Below, one piece after another: positions 8,791 through 18,689 of a stretch of 64,000 bases of DNA (position 1 is the stretch's first letter; each line of letters opens with the position of its first letter). The notes under the pieces were generated by a model. That model had not been told where the DNA came from. It saw only the letters and a program-made list of their open reading frames with translations, and did no database searches. Origin of the DNA: Halorubrum coriense DSM 10284 (lineage in GTDB: Archaea; Halobacteriota; Halobacteria; Halobacteriales; Haloferacaceae); NCBI RefSeq assembly GCF_000337035.1, contig NZ_AOJL01000005.1, positions 30,690 to 94,689 of the forward strand, in the 5' to 3' direction. A program made the translations under genes and the position numbers.

Positions 8791-9288
8791 ATGGTCGACA
8801 GACGCCACGACAGTTCGACGGACCGCACCGGCTTCGACGAGACGAAGAACTATCTCTCGAGCGCCCTCGGCCGCGTCGTGCCCCGGTCGGTGGCACGGCG
8901 CGCGGTCGACGTCGCCGTCAGCACGGACGCCGCCGAGTACGCGCCCGACGAACCGGTCACGATCACCGTCGCGATCCGCAACCGCCTGCCGGTTCCGGTC
9001 GAGGTCCCCACCTCGACCCGCCGCGCGTGGGGCTGGGCGGTCGACGGCGTGCTGGAGGCCACGGACGAGCGGCTCTACGTGTGCGCCGAGGAGTCCACGC
9101 TCGCGTTCCGGGCCGGGGAGACGAAGCGGGCGACGGCCACTTGGAACGGCCGCTTCCGCCGGACCGACGGTGACGGCCTCGACCGCTCCGTCCGCGCCGA
9201 CCGGGGGGAACACACGATTTCGGCGTTCGTTCCGGTCCCCGACGCCGACGAGCGTCACGAGGACAGCGTTCGGATACGGATCCGATAG
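8791..9288 (+). CDS. Uncharacterised haloarchaeal protein, BsuPI-like beta-sandwich
   Basis: A 165-residue soluble, acidic protein of unknown function without signal peptide or membrane segment. The region from about residue 48 (YAPDEPVTITVAIRN) to about 125 (GETKRATATWNGRFRR) has the pattern of an immunoglobulin-like or BsuPI-type domain: an N-terminal strand with paired prolines, an inner Trp-rich strand (AWGWAVDGV) and a GE-rich strand before a Trp. This similarity is my inference. It stands alone between the polyamine-type operon and the 3' end of the convergent dipeptide-type operon. Confidence 0.6.
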   Translation: MVDRRHDSSTDRTGFDETKNYLSSALGRVVPRSVARRAVDVAVSTDAAEYAPDEPVTITVAIRNRLPVPVEVPTSTRRAWGWAVDGVLEATDERLYVCAEESTLAFRAGETKRATATWNGRFRRTDGDGLDRSVRADRGEHTISAFVPVPDADERHEDSVRIRIR

Positions 9289-9343
9289 CCGGCGGCTCCC
9301 GGTCGGCTCCGCACATCTTCACGAAAACGCGCCGTCGAGCCGC

Positions 9344-10702
9344 TCAGTCGTCCGCTTCGGGCGCGCCGAGGCGCGCCGCGCCGTCCAGCGCGCTCTCGTC
9401 GACGGCGCTGGCGACCGCCTCGTCGCGGCGCAGGTGACACGCGGCGTAGTGGCGGCCGTCGCTCAGGGTCGACTCGATCTCGTAGGCGGGCTTCGCCGTC
9501 GCGCAGACGCTCTCGTCCGCGAACCGCTCCGTCAGGAGCGCCTCGGCGTCGTCCCACTCGTCGCGCTCGATATGGCCGAGCGCCTCGTCGAGCAGCGTGC
9601 CCGCGTCACCGCTCGGCACGCCGCCGTCGAAGTACCGGCTCCGGAGCGCGTCGGGGTCGGTCTCCTCGAACGCCCGGCGCTTCACCGCCCGCTGGAACCG
9701 CACGACGCTCCGCCACGTCTCGTCGGTCATCTCGTACGCCTCCGGCTGGATCAGCTTCGGACACCGCGTCCGGAAGCGACAGCCCGAGGGCGGGTCGATC
9801 GGCGACGGCACGTCGCCGGACAGCAGCTCGTCGCGGCCCCCGCTCCGCGGGTCCGGAACCGGGATCGCGTCGAGCAGCGCCCGCGTGTACGGGTGTTTCG
9901 GGTTCTCGAACAGCTCCTCTTTGTCGGCCAGTTCGACGACGTTCCCGAGGTACATCACTGCCACGCGGTCGGAGATGTGCCGGATGACGCTCAGGTCGTG
10001 CGCGATGAAGAGGTACGTCAGGTCGAACTCCTCCTGCAGCTCCTCCATCGTGTTGAGCACCTGCGCTTGGATCGAGACGTCGAGCGCCGACACCGGCTCG
10101 TCGCAGACGATGAAGTCGGGGTTCACCGACAGCGCCCGCGCGAGGTTCACGCGCTGGCGCTGCCCGCCGGAGAACGCGTGGGGGTACCGGTTGTAGTGTT
10201 GCGGGTCGAGCCCAACCTTCTCTAACAGCTCCTTGGCACGGGCCTCCCGGCCCTCCTCGTCGAGCATCCCGTGAGCCTGCATCGGCTCCTCGACGATCGG
10301 CCCGACCTTCATCCGCGGGTCGAGCGACGACTGCGGGTCCTGGAAGATCATCTGCATGTCCTTCCGCATACGCCGCAGCGGCTCGCCGGACAGCGACGCG
10401 AGGTCCTCGCCCTGGAAGTAGACGCTCCCGCTCGTCGGTTCGAGCAGCCGGAGGACGGTCCGCGCGAGCGTCGACTTCCCGCAGCCGGACTCGCCGACGA
10501 GCCCGAGCGTCTCCCCCTCCTTGATGTCGAAGCTCACGCCGTCGACCGCGCGGACGTCCGAGGACGACCGAGAGACGTACGGGAACTCGTCGCCGAGAGA
10601 CACGCCGCCGAGGAGGCCGCTGTCGTTGTCGAAGTACTTGCACAGGTCTCGGACCTGGAGCAGGGCGTCGGGGTCCGACTCTGCGGGGCCGACCCCGCTC
10701 AT
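9344..10702 (-). CDS. dppF: Dipeptide/oligopeptide ABC transporter ATPase (DppF-like)
   Basis: A 452-residue ATPase, last gene of a five-gene peptide-type import cluster. Walker [10 protein letters not shown] is at residues 70-78, with signature FSGGQRQR, Walker [13 protein letters not shown] and the switch His in IAHDLS. The oligopeptide-type C-terminal motif CRFRTRCP follows. The final 100 residues are longer than in bacterial DppF and include CATAKP and HYAACHLR, reminiscent of the Cys-containing tail seen in many archaeal members. It overlaps dppD by four bases (ATGA). Confidence 0.88.
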   Translation of the reverse strand: MSGVGPAESDPDALLQVRDLCKYFDNDSGLLGGVSLGDEFPYVSRSSSDVRAVDGVSFDIKEGETLGLVGESGCGKSTLARTVLRLLEPTSGSVYFQGEDLASLSGEPLRRMRKDMQMIFQDPQSSLDPRMKVGPIVEEPMQAHGMLDEEGREARAKELLEKVGLDPQHYNRYPHAFSGGQRQRVNLARALSVNPDFIVCDEPVSALDVSIQAQVLNTMEELQEEFDLTYLFIAHDLSVIRHISDRVAVMYLGNVVELADKEELFENPKHPYTRALLDAIPVPDPRSGGRDELLSGDVPSPIDPPSGCRFRTRCPKLIQPEAYEMTDETWRSVVRFQRAVKRRAFEETDPDALRSRYFDGGVPSGDAGTLLDEALGHIERDEWDDAEALLTERFADESVCATAKPAYEIESTLSDGRHYAACHLRRDEAVASAVDESALDGAARLGAPEADD

Positions 10703-11820
10703 TCCGCCTCACCCCCCGTCTCGGTGAGGCCGGCGGAGAACCCGCTCCCGGTCTCCGTCTCGATCGCCGGGCTGTCGCCGTACCCCACGTCGAACGCGTC
10801 GTGTTTCACGCACGCGCCCGTGTGCGTCGCCTCGCCCTCGTCGCTCAGGTCCCGCAGGTCCGGGTGGACCTCCCGGCACACCTCCCGGGCCTCGGGGCAC
10901 CTGGAGTGGAACCGGCAGCCCGAGGGCGGGTTGATCGCCTCGGGCATCACCCCCTCGATCGGTCTGAGCTCGTCGACCGTCTTGTCCGGTCGCGGCATCG
11001 AGTCGAGCAGCGCCGACGTGTACGGGTGTTTCGTGTCGTAGAACAGGTCGTCGACCTCGGCCTGCTCGATGATCTCGCCGAGGTACATCACGTTCACGCG
11101 GTCGCAGATCTCCGCGACGACGCTCATGTCGTGGGTGACCCAGATGAACGACGTGTCGTACTTCTCTTGCAGCGCCGTCACCATCTCGAGGATCTCGCCT
11201 TCGACCGTGACGTCGAGGGCGGTCGTCGGCTCGTCGGCGATGATCAGGTCCGGCTGGCAGGCGAGCGCCATCGCGATCAGCACGCGCTGCCGCATCCCGC
11301 CGGAGAACTGGTGGGGGTACTCGTCGTACCGCGACTCCGGCGCGGGGATCCCGACTTCCCGGAGCATGTCGATCGCCTCCTCCTTCGCCTCGGCCGGGTC
11401 GAGGTCGCGGTTGATCTCGATGAACTCCCGGAGCTGTCCCCCGACCGTGAACACGGGGTTCAGCGACTCCATCGGGTCTTGGAAGATGATCGCGATCTCG
11501 CGGCCGCGGATCCGCTTCCGCATCTGGGTCTCGGTGAGCATCTCGTCGCGCGGCCGCAGTTCGCCGGCGTCGCCCTCTTCGAGCCCGAAGATCGTCTCGC
11601 CTTTGAACTCGATCTCGCCGCCGACGATCTCGCCCGGGCTGTCGACCAGCCGGAGGATGCTTGAGGTCGCGACGGACTTGCCCGCGCCCGACTCGCCGAC
11701 GAGCCCGACGATCTCTCCCTCGTACACGTCGAAGGAGATCCCGTCGACGGCGCGAACCGTTCCGTCTTCGGTGAAGAACTGTGTCTTGAGATCGCGTACG
11801 CTGAGTAGTGGTTCGGTCAT
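10699..11820 (-). CDS. dppD: Dipeptide/oligopeptide ABC transporter ATPase (DppD-like)
   Basis: A 373-residue ATPase, partner of DppF. Walker A GESGAGKS lies near residue 39, with FSGGMRQR, Walker [13 protein letters not shown] and VTHDMS. The C-terminal [10 protein letters not shown] motif is typical of the Opp/Dpp ATPases and may bind an Fe-S or metal site. It follows dppC by one base and overlaps dppF. The long spacer near residues 85-100 ([20 protein letters not shown]) before the Q-loop is usual for this family. Confidence 0.88.
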   Translation of the reverse strand: MTEPLLSVRDLKTQFFTEDGTVRAVDGISFDVYEGEIVGLVGESGAGKSVATSSILRLVDSPGEIVGGEIEFKGETIFGLEEGDAGELRPRDEMLTETQMRKRIRGREIAIIFQDPMESLNPVFTVGGQLREFIEINRDLDPAEAKEEAIDMLREVGIPAPESRYDEYPHQFSGGMRQRVLIAMALACQPDLIIADEPTTALDVTVEGEILEMVTALQEKYDTSFIWVTHDMSVVAEICDRVNVMYLGEIIEQAEVDDLFYDTKHPYTSALLDSMPRPDKTVDELRPIEGVMPEAINPPSGCRFHSRCPEAREVCREVHPDLRDLSDEGEATHTGACVKHDAFDVGYGDSPAIETETGSGFSAGLTETGGEAE

Positions 11821-11821
11821 A

Positions 11822-12802
11822 TCAGTTGTTTATCCGCGGGTCGAGAGCGTCTTGGAGGCCGTCGCCGAGGATGTTGAAGCCGATGACGGTGATCAGGATC
11901 GCGATGCCGGGGAAGAGGCTGAACGTCGGTGCCGGAAGCATGTAGTTCCGGGACGCCGAGAGCATCTGCCCCCACGACGGCGTCGGCGGCTGCGCGCCGA
12001 AGCCGAGGAACGAGAGGCCCGCGACGATGAGGATGCTCACGCCGATCTGGAGCGTCGCCTGGACGAGCACCGGCGCGAAGCTGTTCGGGATGACGTGCCG
12101 GAGGATGATGTTCCGGTCTTTCACGCCGGCCGCGCGGGCGGCCTCGATGTAGTCCTCCTCGCGCACCGAGACGACGCGGGAGCGGATCAGCCGGTTGAAC
12201 ACCGGTATCGACGTGATCCCCACGCCGATCATCGCGAAGCTGAGGTCCCGCCCGAACGCGGTCATGAACGCGATGACCAACACGAGGAACGGGATCGCGT
12301 AGATGGTCTCCGTGACGCGCTGGAGCACGTCGTCGATCCAGCCGCCGTAGTAGCCCGACACCGCGCCGATCAGCGTGCCGCCGACCAGTCCGATCGCGGT
12401 GGCCATGAACCCGACGGTGATGGCGATCCGCGTGCCGTAGAACAGCCGGCCGAAGATGTCGCGCCCGCGGTGGTCGGTCCCCATCGGGTGTTCGAGCGTG
12501 CCCTGCCCGTACTGGTTCTCCATCCCCACGGGCGGGAGCAGTCGCCGGACCTGTTCGGGGTCTTGCACCGGGCTGTACCAGATCATCTCCGCGACGCCGT
12601 AGTCGAAGACGTAGTAGTCGATCGAGGCGAGCAGCGCGACGAGCGTGATCGCCCCGACGGTGTAGATCCCGATCCGCGCCGTCGTGTCGCGTTTCACCTG
12701 TCGCAGGGTGTATCGGAGGCCGACGCGGGCCTCGATCTCCCCGGCACCGGTTCCCTCCGTGTCCGCCGAACCGTCGGTCGCTGAGTCTGTTTCGGTAGCC
12801 AT
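11822..12802 (-). CDS. dppC: Dipeptide/oligopeptide ABC permease (DppC-like)
   Basis: A 326-residue permease. A cytoplasmic N-terminal region with a basic TLRQVKRDTTAR stretch is followed by the first membrane segment (IGIYTVGAITLVALLASI), and then about five more. The EAA loop reads EAARAAGVKDRNIILRHVIP. The HPMGTDHRGRDIFGRL segment before the transport domain is diagnostic of OppC/DppC. Its first base overlaps the last base of dppB, so the genes are translationally linked. Confidence 0.88.
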   Translation of the reverse strand: MATETDSATDGSADTEGTGAGEIEARVGLRYTLRQVKRDTTARIGIYTVGAITLVALLASIDYYVFDYGVAEMIWYSPVQDPEQVRRLLPPVGMENQYGQGTLEHPMGTDHRGRDIFGRLFYGTRIAITVGFMATAIGLVGGTLIGAVSGYYGGWIDDVLQRVTETIYAIPFLVLVIAFMTAFGRDLSFAMIGVGITSIPVFNRLIRSRVVSVREEDYIEAARAAGVKDRNIILRHVIPNSFAPVLVQATLQIGVSILIVAGLSFLGFGAQPPTPSWGQMLSASRNYMLPAPTFSLFPGIAILITVIGFNILGDGLQDALDPRINN

Positions 12803-13800
12803 TATGATTCGTCACCGTAGGCGACGCGGGGGTCGATGTAGGCGTACGCGACGTCGGTGATGATGACGCCGATGACGAACGCGACGCCGAACATGAACGT
12901 CGTCCCCATGATGAGTTCGTAGTCCTGGTTGTTGATCGCCGTGATGATCAGCCGGCCCATGCCCTGGATCTCGAAGACGGTCTCGGTCAGCACCGCACCG
13001 CCGAGCGCCGTCGAGAGGCCGAGGCCGACGATCGTGATCACGGGCAGCTGTGCGACTTGGAAGGCGTGTTTCCGGACGATCTTCGACTCGGAGACGCCGT
13101 AGGCGCGGGCGAGCTTGACGTACTCGCCCTGGAGCGACTCCACCATCGACGACCGCTCGATCCGCGTGATCTGCGCCATCTGGAGCGTCCCGAGCGCCAC
13201 CATCGGCATCGCGAGGTGATACAGCGAGGTCCGGACGACCTGGAGCTGCGTCTCTGCCCCCCTGATGTCGGCCGGCGACGCCCACGGGAGCGGGAGGCCT
13301 CGGGCCGGGAACCACCCCAAGTAGAACGCGAAGACGATGATGAGCATGAGGCCGATCCAGAACGACGGCGTCGACACGCCGATGAGCGAGACGATCCGCG
13401 AGACGTGGTCGGCGGGCTTGTTGCGCCGCTTCGCCGAGATGACGCCGAGCGGAATCGCGGTCACGATCGCGAAGATGAACGCCGACACGGTGAGGTACAG
13501 CGTCACCGGGAGCCGGAGCAGGATCATCTCGAGGACCGGTCGGTCGTAGTAGATGCTCTGCCCGAGGTCCCCGGTCGCCACCCCGGCGAGGTAGGTCAGG
13601 AATCGCTGGTACGCCGGGCGGTCCAGCCCGTACCGCGCCCGGATCGCCTCGACCTGTTCCTGTGCCGGGCTGGGCCCCAGCATGATCTCGACCGGGTCCC
13701 CCGGAATCTGGTTCGCGAGGAAGAACGTGATCGTGATGATTCCGATCAGTACCGGGATCGCCTGTGCGAGTCGCCAAAGTGTGTACCGTAAGAGCCCCAT
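12802..13800 (-). CDS. dppB: Dipeptide/oligopeptide ABC permease (DppB-like)
   Basis: A 332-residue permease with about six membrane segments and the OppB-type N-terminus (YTLWRLAQAIPVLIGIITIT). The loop LARAYGVSESKIVRKHAF is the EAA motif for docking on the ATPases. It lies 179 bases downstream of dppA on the same strand. That gap holds a TATA-like palindrome at 13833-13844 but no gene, so dppBCDF may be transcribed both from dppA and from an internal promoter. Confidence 0.88.
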   Translation of the reverse strand: MGLLRYTLWRLAQAIPVLIGIITITFFLANQIPGDPVEIMLGPSPAQEQVEAIRARYGLDRPAYQRFLTYLAGVATGDLGQSIYYDRPVLEMILLRLPVTLYLTVSAFIFAIVTAIPLGVISAKRRNKPADHVSRIVSLIGVSTPSFWIGLMLIIVFAFYLGWFPARGLPLPWASPADIRGAETQLQVVRTSLYHLAMPMVALGTLQMAQITRIERSSMVESLQGEYVKLARAYGVSESKIVRKHAFQVAQLPVITIVGLGLSTALGGAVLTETVFEIQGMGRLIITAINNQDYELIMGTTFMFGVAFVIGVIITDVAYAYIDPRVAYGDES

Positions 13801-13832
13801 CTGTGTGGTTGCTATCGTCGATGTTCTTGGAC

Positions 13833-13844
13833 GATTATTTAATC
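13833..13844 (-). promoter_or_regulatory. AT-rich palindrome / TATA-like element before dppB
   Basis: GATTATTTAATC is an imperfect palindrome about 33-44 bases upstream of dppB and reads GATTAAATAATC on the minus strand. It may be an internal promoter that separates binding-protein expression from that of the permeases. Confidence 0.4.
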
Positions 13845-13979
13845 TGCCCGATTTTTTACCGCTTTCGTCGCGCCGCTGTTCTTCGAAGCGTTCGAACCGG
13901 AGTCAGACTGACGCCGTTCCGGTTTCGAATCGGCGGGGACGAGACGGTTCGCGGACCGACCCGTCACCCGACCGAACCG

Positions 13980-15626
13980 TTACTCGACCGCGACGTTGTT
14001 GTGCCCGGTGAAGAGCTGGATCTCGCTGGAGATGGCGTGGGAGCTGAAGTCCGACACGCTGTTGTGGATGCCGTAGGAGTTCTTGAGGTTGTACGCCGGG
14101 ATGTGGACGCGCCCCTCGAGCAGCTCCGTCGTCGCGTCGATGTAGAGCTGGCGGCGCTCCTCGTAGTCCGCGCTCTCGCGGGCCTGCGTCAGCATCCCGG
14201 AGGCCTCGTCGTACTCGTGGAACGTCCCGTTGGTCGTCCCCTCCACCTCTTGGCTCAGCAGCTGGTACGCGAACGCGTCCGGGTCGGGCGAGCCGGACCA
14301 GCCGAGCGTGTACATGTTGTACCGCTCCGGGTCGCCGGTGACGTAGGCGTCGAGGAACGTCCCCCAGTCCAGCCGCTGGACTTCGACGTTGTTGAAGCCG
14401 GCGTTCTGGAGCCCGTCGCCGATCGAGATGCCGATCTGTTCGCGCTTGTCGTCCGGCGGGACGATGATGCGCCAGTTGTAGTCCATGTCCACGCCGGCCT
14501 CCTCGAACAGCGCCTGCGCCTGCTCGAGGTCCTGGTCGTGGGAGATGTCGCCCCACTCGTCGAGCGGGAAGTCCCACTCCTCGGCCATCGTCCGCGGGTA
14601 CGGACTCACCTGTCGGACGCCGGCGGGCTCGACGAAGTTCTCGACCGCCTGGTCCATCGAGACGCAGTAGTCGACCGCCTCGCGGACGAGCGGGTCGGAC
14701 GTCGGCCCCGCGCCGCAGTTGAACGCGAGGTAGAAGTACCCGATGCCGGGCGTCTCGCTGATCGAGGCGCTCTCGTTGTTCCGGACCGTCTCGTACAGCT
14801 GCGGCGGGATGGTCTCGATGATGTCGACGTTGCCGGTCTCGAGCTCCGTCACCCGCGTGGTCTGCTCTTCGATCGGCTCGAACTCGACGGTCGCGAGGTT
14901 CGGCAACCCGTCGGCGTCGCCCCAGTAGTCGTCCCAGCGTTCGAGCGTCGCGTAGCTCTCTGGCTCCCACTCGGCCAGCTGGAACGGCCCCGAGCTGACG
15001 GGGTCGGTGTTGTACGCCTCCCGGTCGCTCGTCCGGACCTCTTTGTTGACGACGCTCCGGACCAGCGCGGTCTCGAACGCCCCGTAGGGGTACGCCAGGT
15101 CGAACTGGACGGTCGTCTCGTCGATCACTTCCGCCGTGTCGACCATGTTGACCTCGGAGGCGTTCTCCGTCTCCTCCTCGGCGGGCGCGAGGACCGTGTG
15201 CATCACGTCCTCCGCCGTCACCGGGTCACCGTTCTGGAACATGGCGTCGTCGCGGACCGGAACGATGTACCGCGTCCCCTCGCGCTCGACCGTCGGCATG
15301 TCGGAGGCGATCCCCGGCACGAGCCCGACGCCCTCGTCGTACTCGTAGATCCCGTCGAAGATCCGGCCCGCGATCTGCGCGGACGGGACGTCGTTGATGA
15401 TGACGGGGTCCATGTCGAGGGGTCCCTTCACCTGCGCGAAGTACAGCTCTTGGTTCGGGAGGTCGCTCCCGTCGCCGCCGTCCGACCCGTCGGAGCCGTC
15501 GCCGCCGTCGCCGCCGTCCGACCCGTCTCCGCCGCCGGCACACCCGGCGAGGAAGAACGAGGTGCCGGCTGCCCCGCCGGCGAGGACCTTCCGTCGCGAA
15601 ATGCGTCGTGTGTTTTCTCGTCGCAT
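13980..15626 (-). CDS. dppA: Dipeptide-type ABC transporter substrate-binding lipoprotein
   Basis: A 548-residue family-5 solute-binding protein (SBP_bac_5). It starts with a Tat signal (SRRKVLAGGAAG near residues 10-21) and a lipobox ending at Cys29, then a Gly/Asp/Ser-rich linker. The fold order is canonical: N-terminal lobe with VTAEDVMHTV, DPVSSGPFQL, the second lobe, then the C-terminal segment with WSGSPDPDAF. This contrasts with the permuted protein at 23551. A TAATAAGG box (15649-15656, minus strand) lies 23-30 bases before the start, supporting a leaderless mRNA. Ligand unknown; peptides are the family default. Confidence 0.85.
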   Translation of the reverse strand: MRRENTRRISRRKVLAGGAAGTSFFLAGCAGGGDGSDGGDGGDGSDGSDGGDGSDLPNQELYFAQVKGPLDMDPVIINDVPSAQIAGRIFDGIYEYDEGVGLVPGIASDMPTVEREGTRYIVPVRDDAMFQNGDPVTAEDVMHTVLAPAEEETENASEVNMVDTAEVIDETTVQFDLAYPYGAFETALVRSVVNKEVRTSDREAYNTDPVSSGPFQLAEWEPESYATLERWDDYWGDADGLPNLATVEFEPIEEQTTRVTELETGNVDIIETIPPQLYETVRNNESASISETPGIGYFYLAFNCGAGPTSDPLVREAVDYCVSMDQAVENFVEPAGVRQVSPYPRTMAEEWDFPLDEWGDISHDQDLEQAQALFEEAGVDMDYNWRIIVPPDDKREQIGISIGDGLQNAGFNNVEVQRLDWGTFLDAYVTGDPERYNMYTLGWSGSPDPDAFAYQLLSQEVEGTTNGTFHEYDEASGMLTQARESADYEERRQLYIDATTELLEGRVHIPAYNLKNSYGIHNSVSDFSSHAISSEIQLFTGHNNVAVE

Positions 15627-15648
15627 ACAGGCAACTCTTGTTTCCGTC

Positions 15649-15656
15649 TAATAAGG
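15649..15656 (-). promoter_or_regulatory. TATA-like promoter of the dppABCDF cluster
   Basis: On the minus strand CCTTATTA lies 23-30 bases before the dppA start codon, the expected distance for a leaderless haloarchaeal transcript. Confidence 0.45.
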
Positions 15657-15789
15657 TTTTGGGTCGGCATGTTCGTACGGTCACTCTGTTCGCCCTGTTG
15701 TCCTTTTGTGAAGACAAATTCACACTCTCGCCGTTCGGATCAGCGAAAACGGCGGAATGTGTCGGCTCCCTGCGGTCGAAAAGCGCGGA

Positions 15790-17445
15790 TCAGCGGTCGG
15801 CGGTCGACGGCTCGCCGTCCGTCTCTCCGACGTCGGTCACGGTTCCGACGCCCTTGCTCGACCCCTCGCGGAAGACGAACCGCTGTCCCGCCTCGATCAG
15901 GTACGGCCGGAACTTGAAGCGGACGCGCGCGTTCCCCGTGTCTCCCGGGAGCAGCCGTCCCTCCTCCGGGAAGAACGCGGCCGCCTCGGAGAGGGTCTCG
16001 AGGTGGACCACCGGCTCGTACCCCTCCTGGATCCGGGTCGGGTGGTTGAGCACCATCACCTCCGCCTCGAACTCGCGGACCGGCTCCGGCTCGCTGTCTC
16101 TGGGAACCAGGGCCATCCCGCGTTCGATCTCCGCCTCGTCGACGCCTTTCAGCGCGATGCCGACGATCCGCCCGGCGGTCGCCTTGTCGACCCGGTGGTA
16201 GTGCATCTCGATCGACCGCACCTCCACCTCGCGGAACGAGCCGTCGGGCATGGGCCCGAGCAGGAGCTCGTCGCCCGTCTCGACGGTCCCCGAGTTCACC
16301 GTGCCGGACGCGACCGCCCCCACGCCGGTCACCTTGTAGCTGCGGTCGACGTACATCCGGAACGCCTCGCGGTCGGGCGTCGCGCGCTTCGGGAGGCGCT
16401 CGAACAGGTGATCGAGCGTCCCGATCCCGTCTTTCGTCACCGCGCTCGTCCGCAGCAGGGGAACGACCCCGTCGCCGACCTCCGCGACCGCGGTGTCGAC
16501 GCCGTGGCGGTCGACGAGCAGCGGGGTCTGCCCGGCGTCCCGGAGCATCGACTCGACCTCGCGTTCGACCGCGGCGAGCCGGTCGTCGCTCACGGCGTCC
16601 GCCTTCGTGACCGCGACGACGGTCGGCAGTTCGGTCGCCAGGAGGATGCCGAGGTGTTCGCGGGTGGTCTTCGTCGGCCCGTCGTCGGCGGCGACGACGA
16701 GGAGCCCGTAGTCCAGCTTCTGGCCGACGATCCCGCGGATCGTCGTCCGGAGCCACGGCTCGTGGCCGACGGTGTCGACGAAGGAGACGAGCCGGTCGGC
16801 CGCCTCGACGACCCCCGCGCGGTCGGCCTTGCGGTGGGGGTTGTCCATCCGAACCGGCTCGTCAGCGCCGTCGGCGAAGCCGTACACCGCGTACGAGAGG
16901 TCGGCCGAGAGGCCGCGCTCGACCTCGTGGGGCTGGACGTCGAGGAAGCCGCGCGTACCCCCCTGCCCGTCGTCGGCGCGCCCGGTGACGAGCGTGCCGA
17001 CGAGCGTCGACTTCCCGTGGTCGACGTGACCCGCGGTGCCGACGACGAGGTGGTCCTCGTCCGCCTCGAAGACGCCGCCGTCGCGGAGCGTGGCGAGGCC
17101 CACCAACCCCGCCTCGTCGCCGTCGCCGCCGGAGCCGGCGCTCCACGTCTCCACGTCGGCGATGTGGGCGTCGGCCTCGTCGGCCAGTAGCGAGAGCACG
17201 TCCATCGTCTCGGAGAAGGCGTCGGGAGAGACGCCGGCCAACCCCCCGTCGTCGGTGACGCCGAGGACGTAAGTGGCCTCGCCGTCGCCGGAGAGGACCC
17301 GGTGGCGGAGCTGGGCCACGAGCGACTCCATGCGCCCGTCGGCGAGGTGAACCTCGCGCGTCAGTCGCTCCTTGAACTCGATCGCGCCGCCGTCTCGCTC
17401 GCCGCGCTCGATGGCCCGCCTGAGGGCGGACCGGTCAGCGCTCAT
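15790..17445 (-). CDS. GTPBP1-like translational GTPase (EF-Tu superfamily)
   Basis: A 551-residue GTPase related to GTPBP1/GTPBP2 and EF-1alpha. An N-terminal region of about 130 residues specific to this group is followed by G1 GHVDHGKST (residues 139-147), G2 region GGTRGFLD, G3 DTVGHE, G4 TKAD and then the two beta-barrels (GTVNSGTVETGDELLLGP and a C-terminal RFKFRPYLIEAGQRFVFREG). The C-terminal His/Arg pattern is that of domain III. Eukaryotic members act in mRNA surveillance and ribosome rescue; the archaeal role is not established. The start MSADRS is chosen because ATTTAAC at 17469-17475 is 24-30 bases upstream. The gene is divergent from the HFX_2341-type regulator. Confidence 0.85.
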   Translation of the reverse strand: MSADRSALRRAIERGERDGGAIEFKERLTREVHLADGRMESLVAQLRHRVLSGDGEATYVLGVTDDGGLAGVSPDAFSETMDVLSLLADEADAHIADVETWSAGSGGDGDEAGLVGLATLRDGGVFEADEDHLVVGTAGHVDHGKSTLVGTLVTGRADDGQGGTRGFLDVQPHEVERGLSADLSYAVYGFADGADEPVRMDNPHRKADRAGVVEAADRLVSFVDTVGHEPWLRTTIRGIVGQKLDYGLLVVAADDGPTKTTREHLGILLATELPTVVAVTKADAVSDDRLAAVEREVESMLRDAGQTPLLVDRHGVDTAVAEVGDGVVPLLRTSAVTKDGIGTLDHLFERLPKRATPDREAFRMYVDRSYKVTGVGAVASGTVNSGTVETGDELLLGPMPDGSFREVEVRSIEMHYHRVDKATAGRIVGIALKGVDEAEIERGMALVPRDSEPEPVREFEAEVMVLNHPTRIQEGYEPVVHLETLSEAAAFFPEEGRLLPGDTGNARVRFKFRPYLIEAGQRFVFREGSSKGVGTVTDVGETDGEPSTADR

Positions 17446-17468
17446 GTGTGAACGTAGGCGACAGCCGG

Positions 17469-17475
17469 ATTTAAC
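17469..17475 (-). promoter_or_regulatory. TATA-like box of the GTPase gene
   Basis: ATTTAAC (minus strand GTTAAAT) is 24-30 bases before the start codon at 17445. Confidence 0.45.
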
Positions 17476-17532
17476 GGTTTTCGTGGTACGTGCCCCCACG
17501 GCTCGTGATCGGTACCGAGCGCTCCGGCGGGC

Positions 17533-17539
17533 TATTTAA
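17533..17539 (+). promoter_or_regulatory. TATA-like box of the HFX_2341-type regulator
   Basis: TATTTAA lies 25-31 bases before the ATG at 17564, which favours that start over the GTG two codons upstream. Confidence 0.45.
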
Positions 17540-17563
17540 CCGGCCGCCGCGGACAACGTGGAC

Positions 17564-18412
17564 ATGGACACTTCGGTCCCCAGCGTCGCCGAACGCCGCG
17601 TCCACGTGGTCCCGCTCGGTTACGAGCGCGACCGGATCGTCGAACCCCTCCGCCGCCACGGCACCGACGTCGCCTACCTCCTCGCCGACGCCCCCGACCG
17701 CGACGGGGCTCGCGGCGACGTGGACTTCGACGCGGCCACCGCCCCGGATCCGACCGACACCCGCATCGACCCCGACGGACTCACCGACTACCAGCGGGAC
17801 GCGTGGGCCGCGGTCGCCGAGTTCGCCGAGGTCCGACCGATCCCGGTCGCGCACGCGGACGTGTACGACGTACTCGGCGTGACGACGACGGTCGCCGCGC
17901 GCCACCGCGCCGCCGCGGCGGACGGTGACCGGCTCTTCGGCAACGTCTCGACCGGACCGCGGATCGCCGCGGTCGGCGTCGCGTTGGCCTGTATGATCGT
18001 CGGCGCGCGCCCCTACAGCGTCGAGCCCGAGCGCCACCGCCACGACCGGCGCACCGAGCCGCTCACCGAGGGCGTCGAGCGCACCGTCGACCTGCCCATC
18101 TACCCGATGGACGCGCCCACGACCGACCAAGTCGCCGTCCTCGGTCGGCTCCACGACCGCGCCGACGAGAACCGGACCACCGACAAGTGGAACCTGATCG
18201 AGTGGGCGCGCGAGCGCGGCCTCTCGTTCCTCCGCGAGGCCGGCGAGAGCCGGACCGCGAAGTACCGAGCGCTGGAGACGCACGTGCTGTCGCCGCTGCG
18301 CGAGCGCGGGTACGTCGAGCTGGAGGACGTCGGACGCTCCGACACCGTGCGCCTCACCGAGACCGGGCGCCGCGTCTTCTTCGCGTTCAAGCACAAGATC
18401 GACGACTCCTGA
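17564..18412 (+). CDS. HFX_2341-type transcriptional regulator (Rossmann-like sensor plus winged helix)
   Basis: A 282-residue protein matching the haloarchaeal HFX_2341 family. The N-terminal half starts RRVHVVPLGYERDRIVEPL and looks like a nucleotide- or ligand-sensing Rossmann-type domain. A hydrophobic-strand segment (RIAAVGVALACMIVGARPY) is near residue 140. The C-terminal third (from TTDQVAVLGRLHD to the end) is a winged helix with a wing ending TETGRRVFFAFKHK. Such sensor-wHTH combinations resemble CARF-type regulators, but no ligand or target is known. No CRISPR or cas genes are nearby. Confidence 0.65.
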   Translation: MDTSVPSVAERRVHVVPLGYERDRIVEPLRRHGTDVAYLLADAPDRDGARGDVDFDAATAPDPTDTRIDPDGLTDYQRDAWAAVAEFAEVRPIPVAHADVYDVLGVTTTVAARHRAAAADGDRLFGNVSTGPRIAAVGVALACMIVGARPYSVEPERHRHDRRTEPLTEGVERTVDLPIYPMDAPTTDQVAVLGRLHDRADENRTTDKWNLIEWARERGLSFLREAGESRTAKYRALETHVLSPLRERGYVELEDVGRSDTVRLTETGRRVFFAFKHKIDDS

Positions 18413-18689
18413 CCGGTCGGCACGCGCGACGCGATGCGTCCGCTCCGAGCGTGTTGTACGGTCTGTCCGTACTATCGACGGCTAACGTAGAATGCTCCCC
18501 CGCGCCTCGATACAGATGCGTGACGCCCGCCGGGCGGTCGGGGTGCCCTCCCTGCCCTCCACACCGCCTCGCCGCTATCGGTCGCCGGTCGCCGCCGCTC
18601 CCTCCCGCGGCGACCGGCTCCCGCTGACGCCGCTCCGGCCGCTCGGCGGCCCGTCACGGCCGACGGTCCCCCGTCGGCGCTTTTCCGAC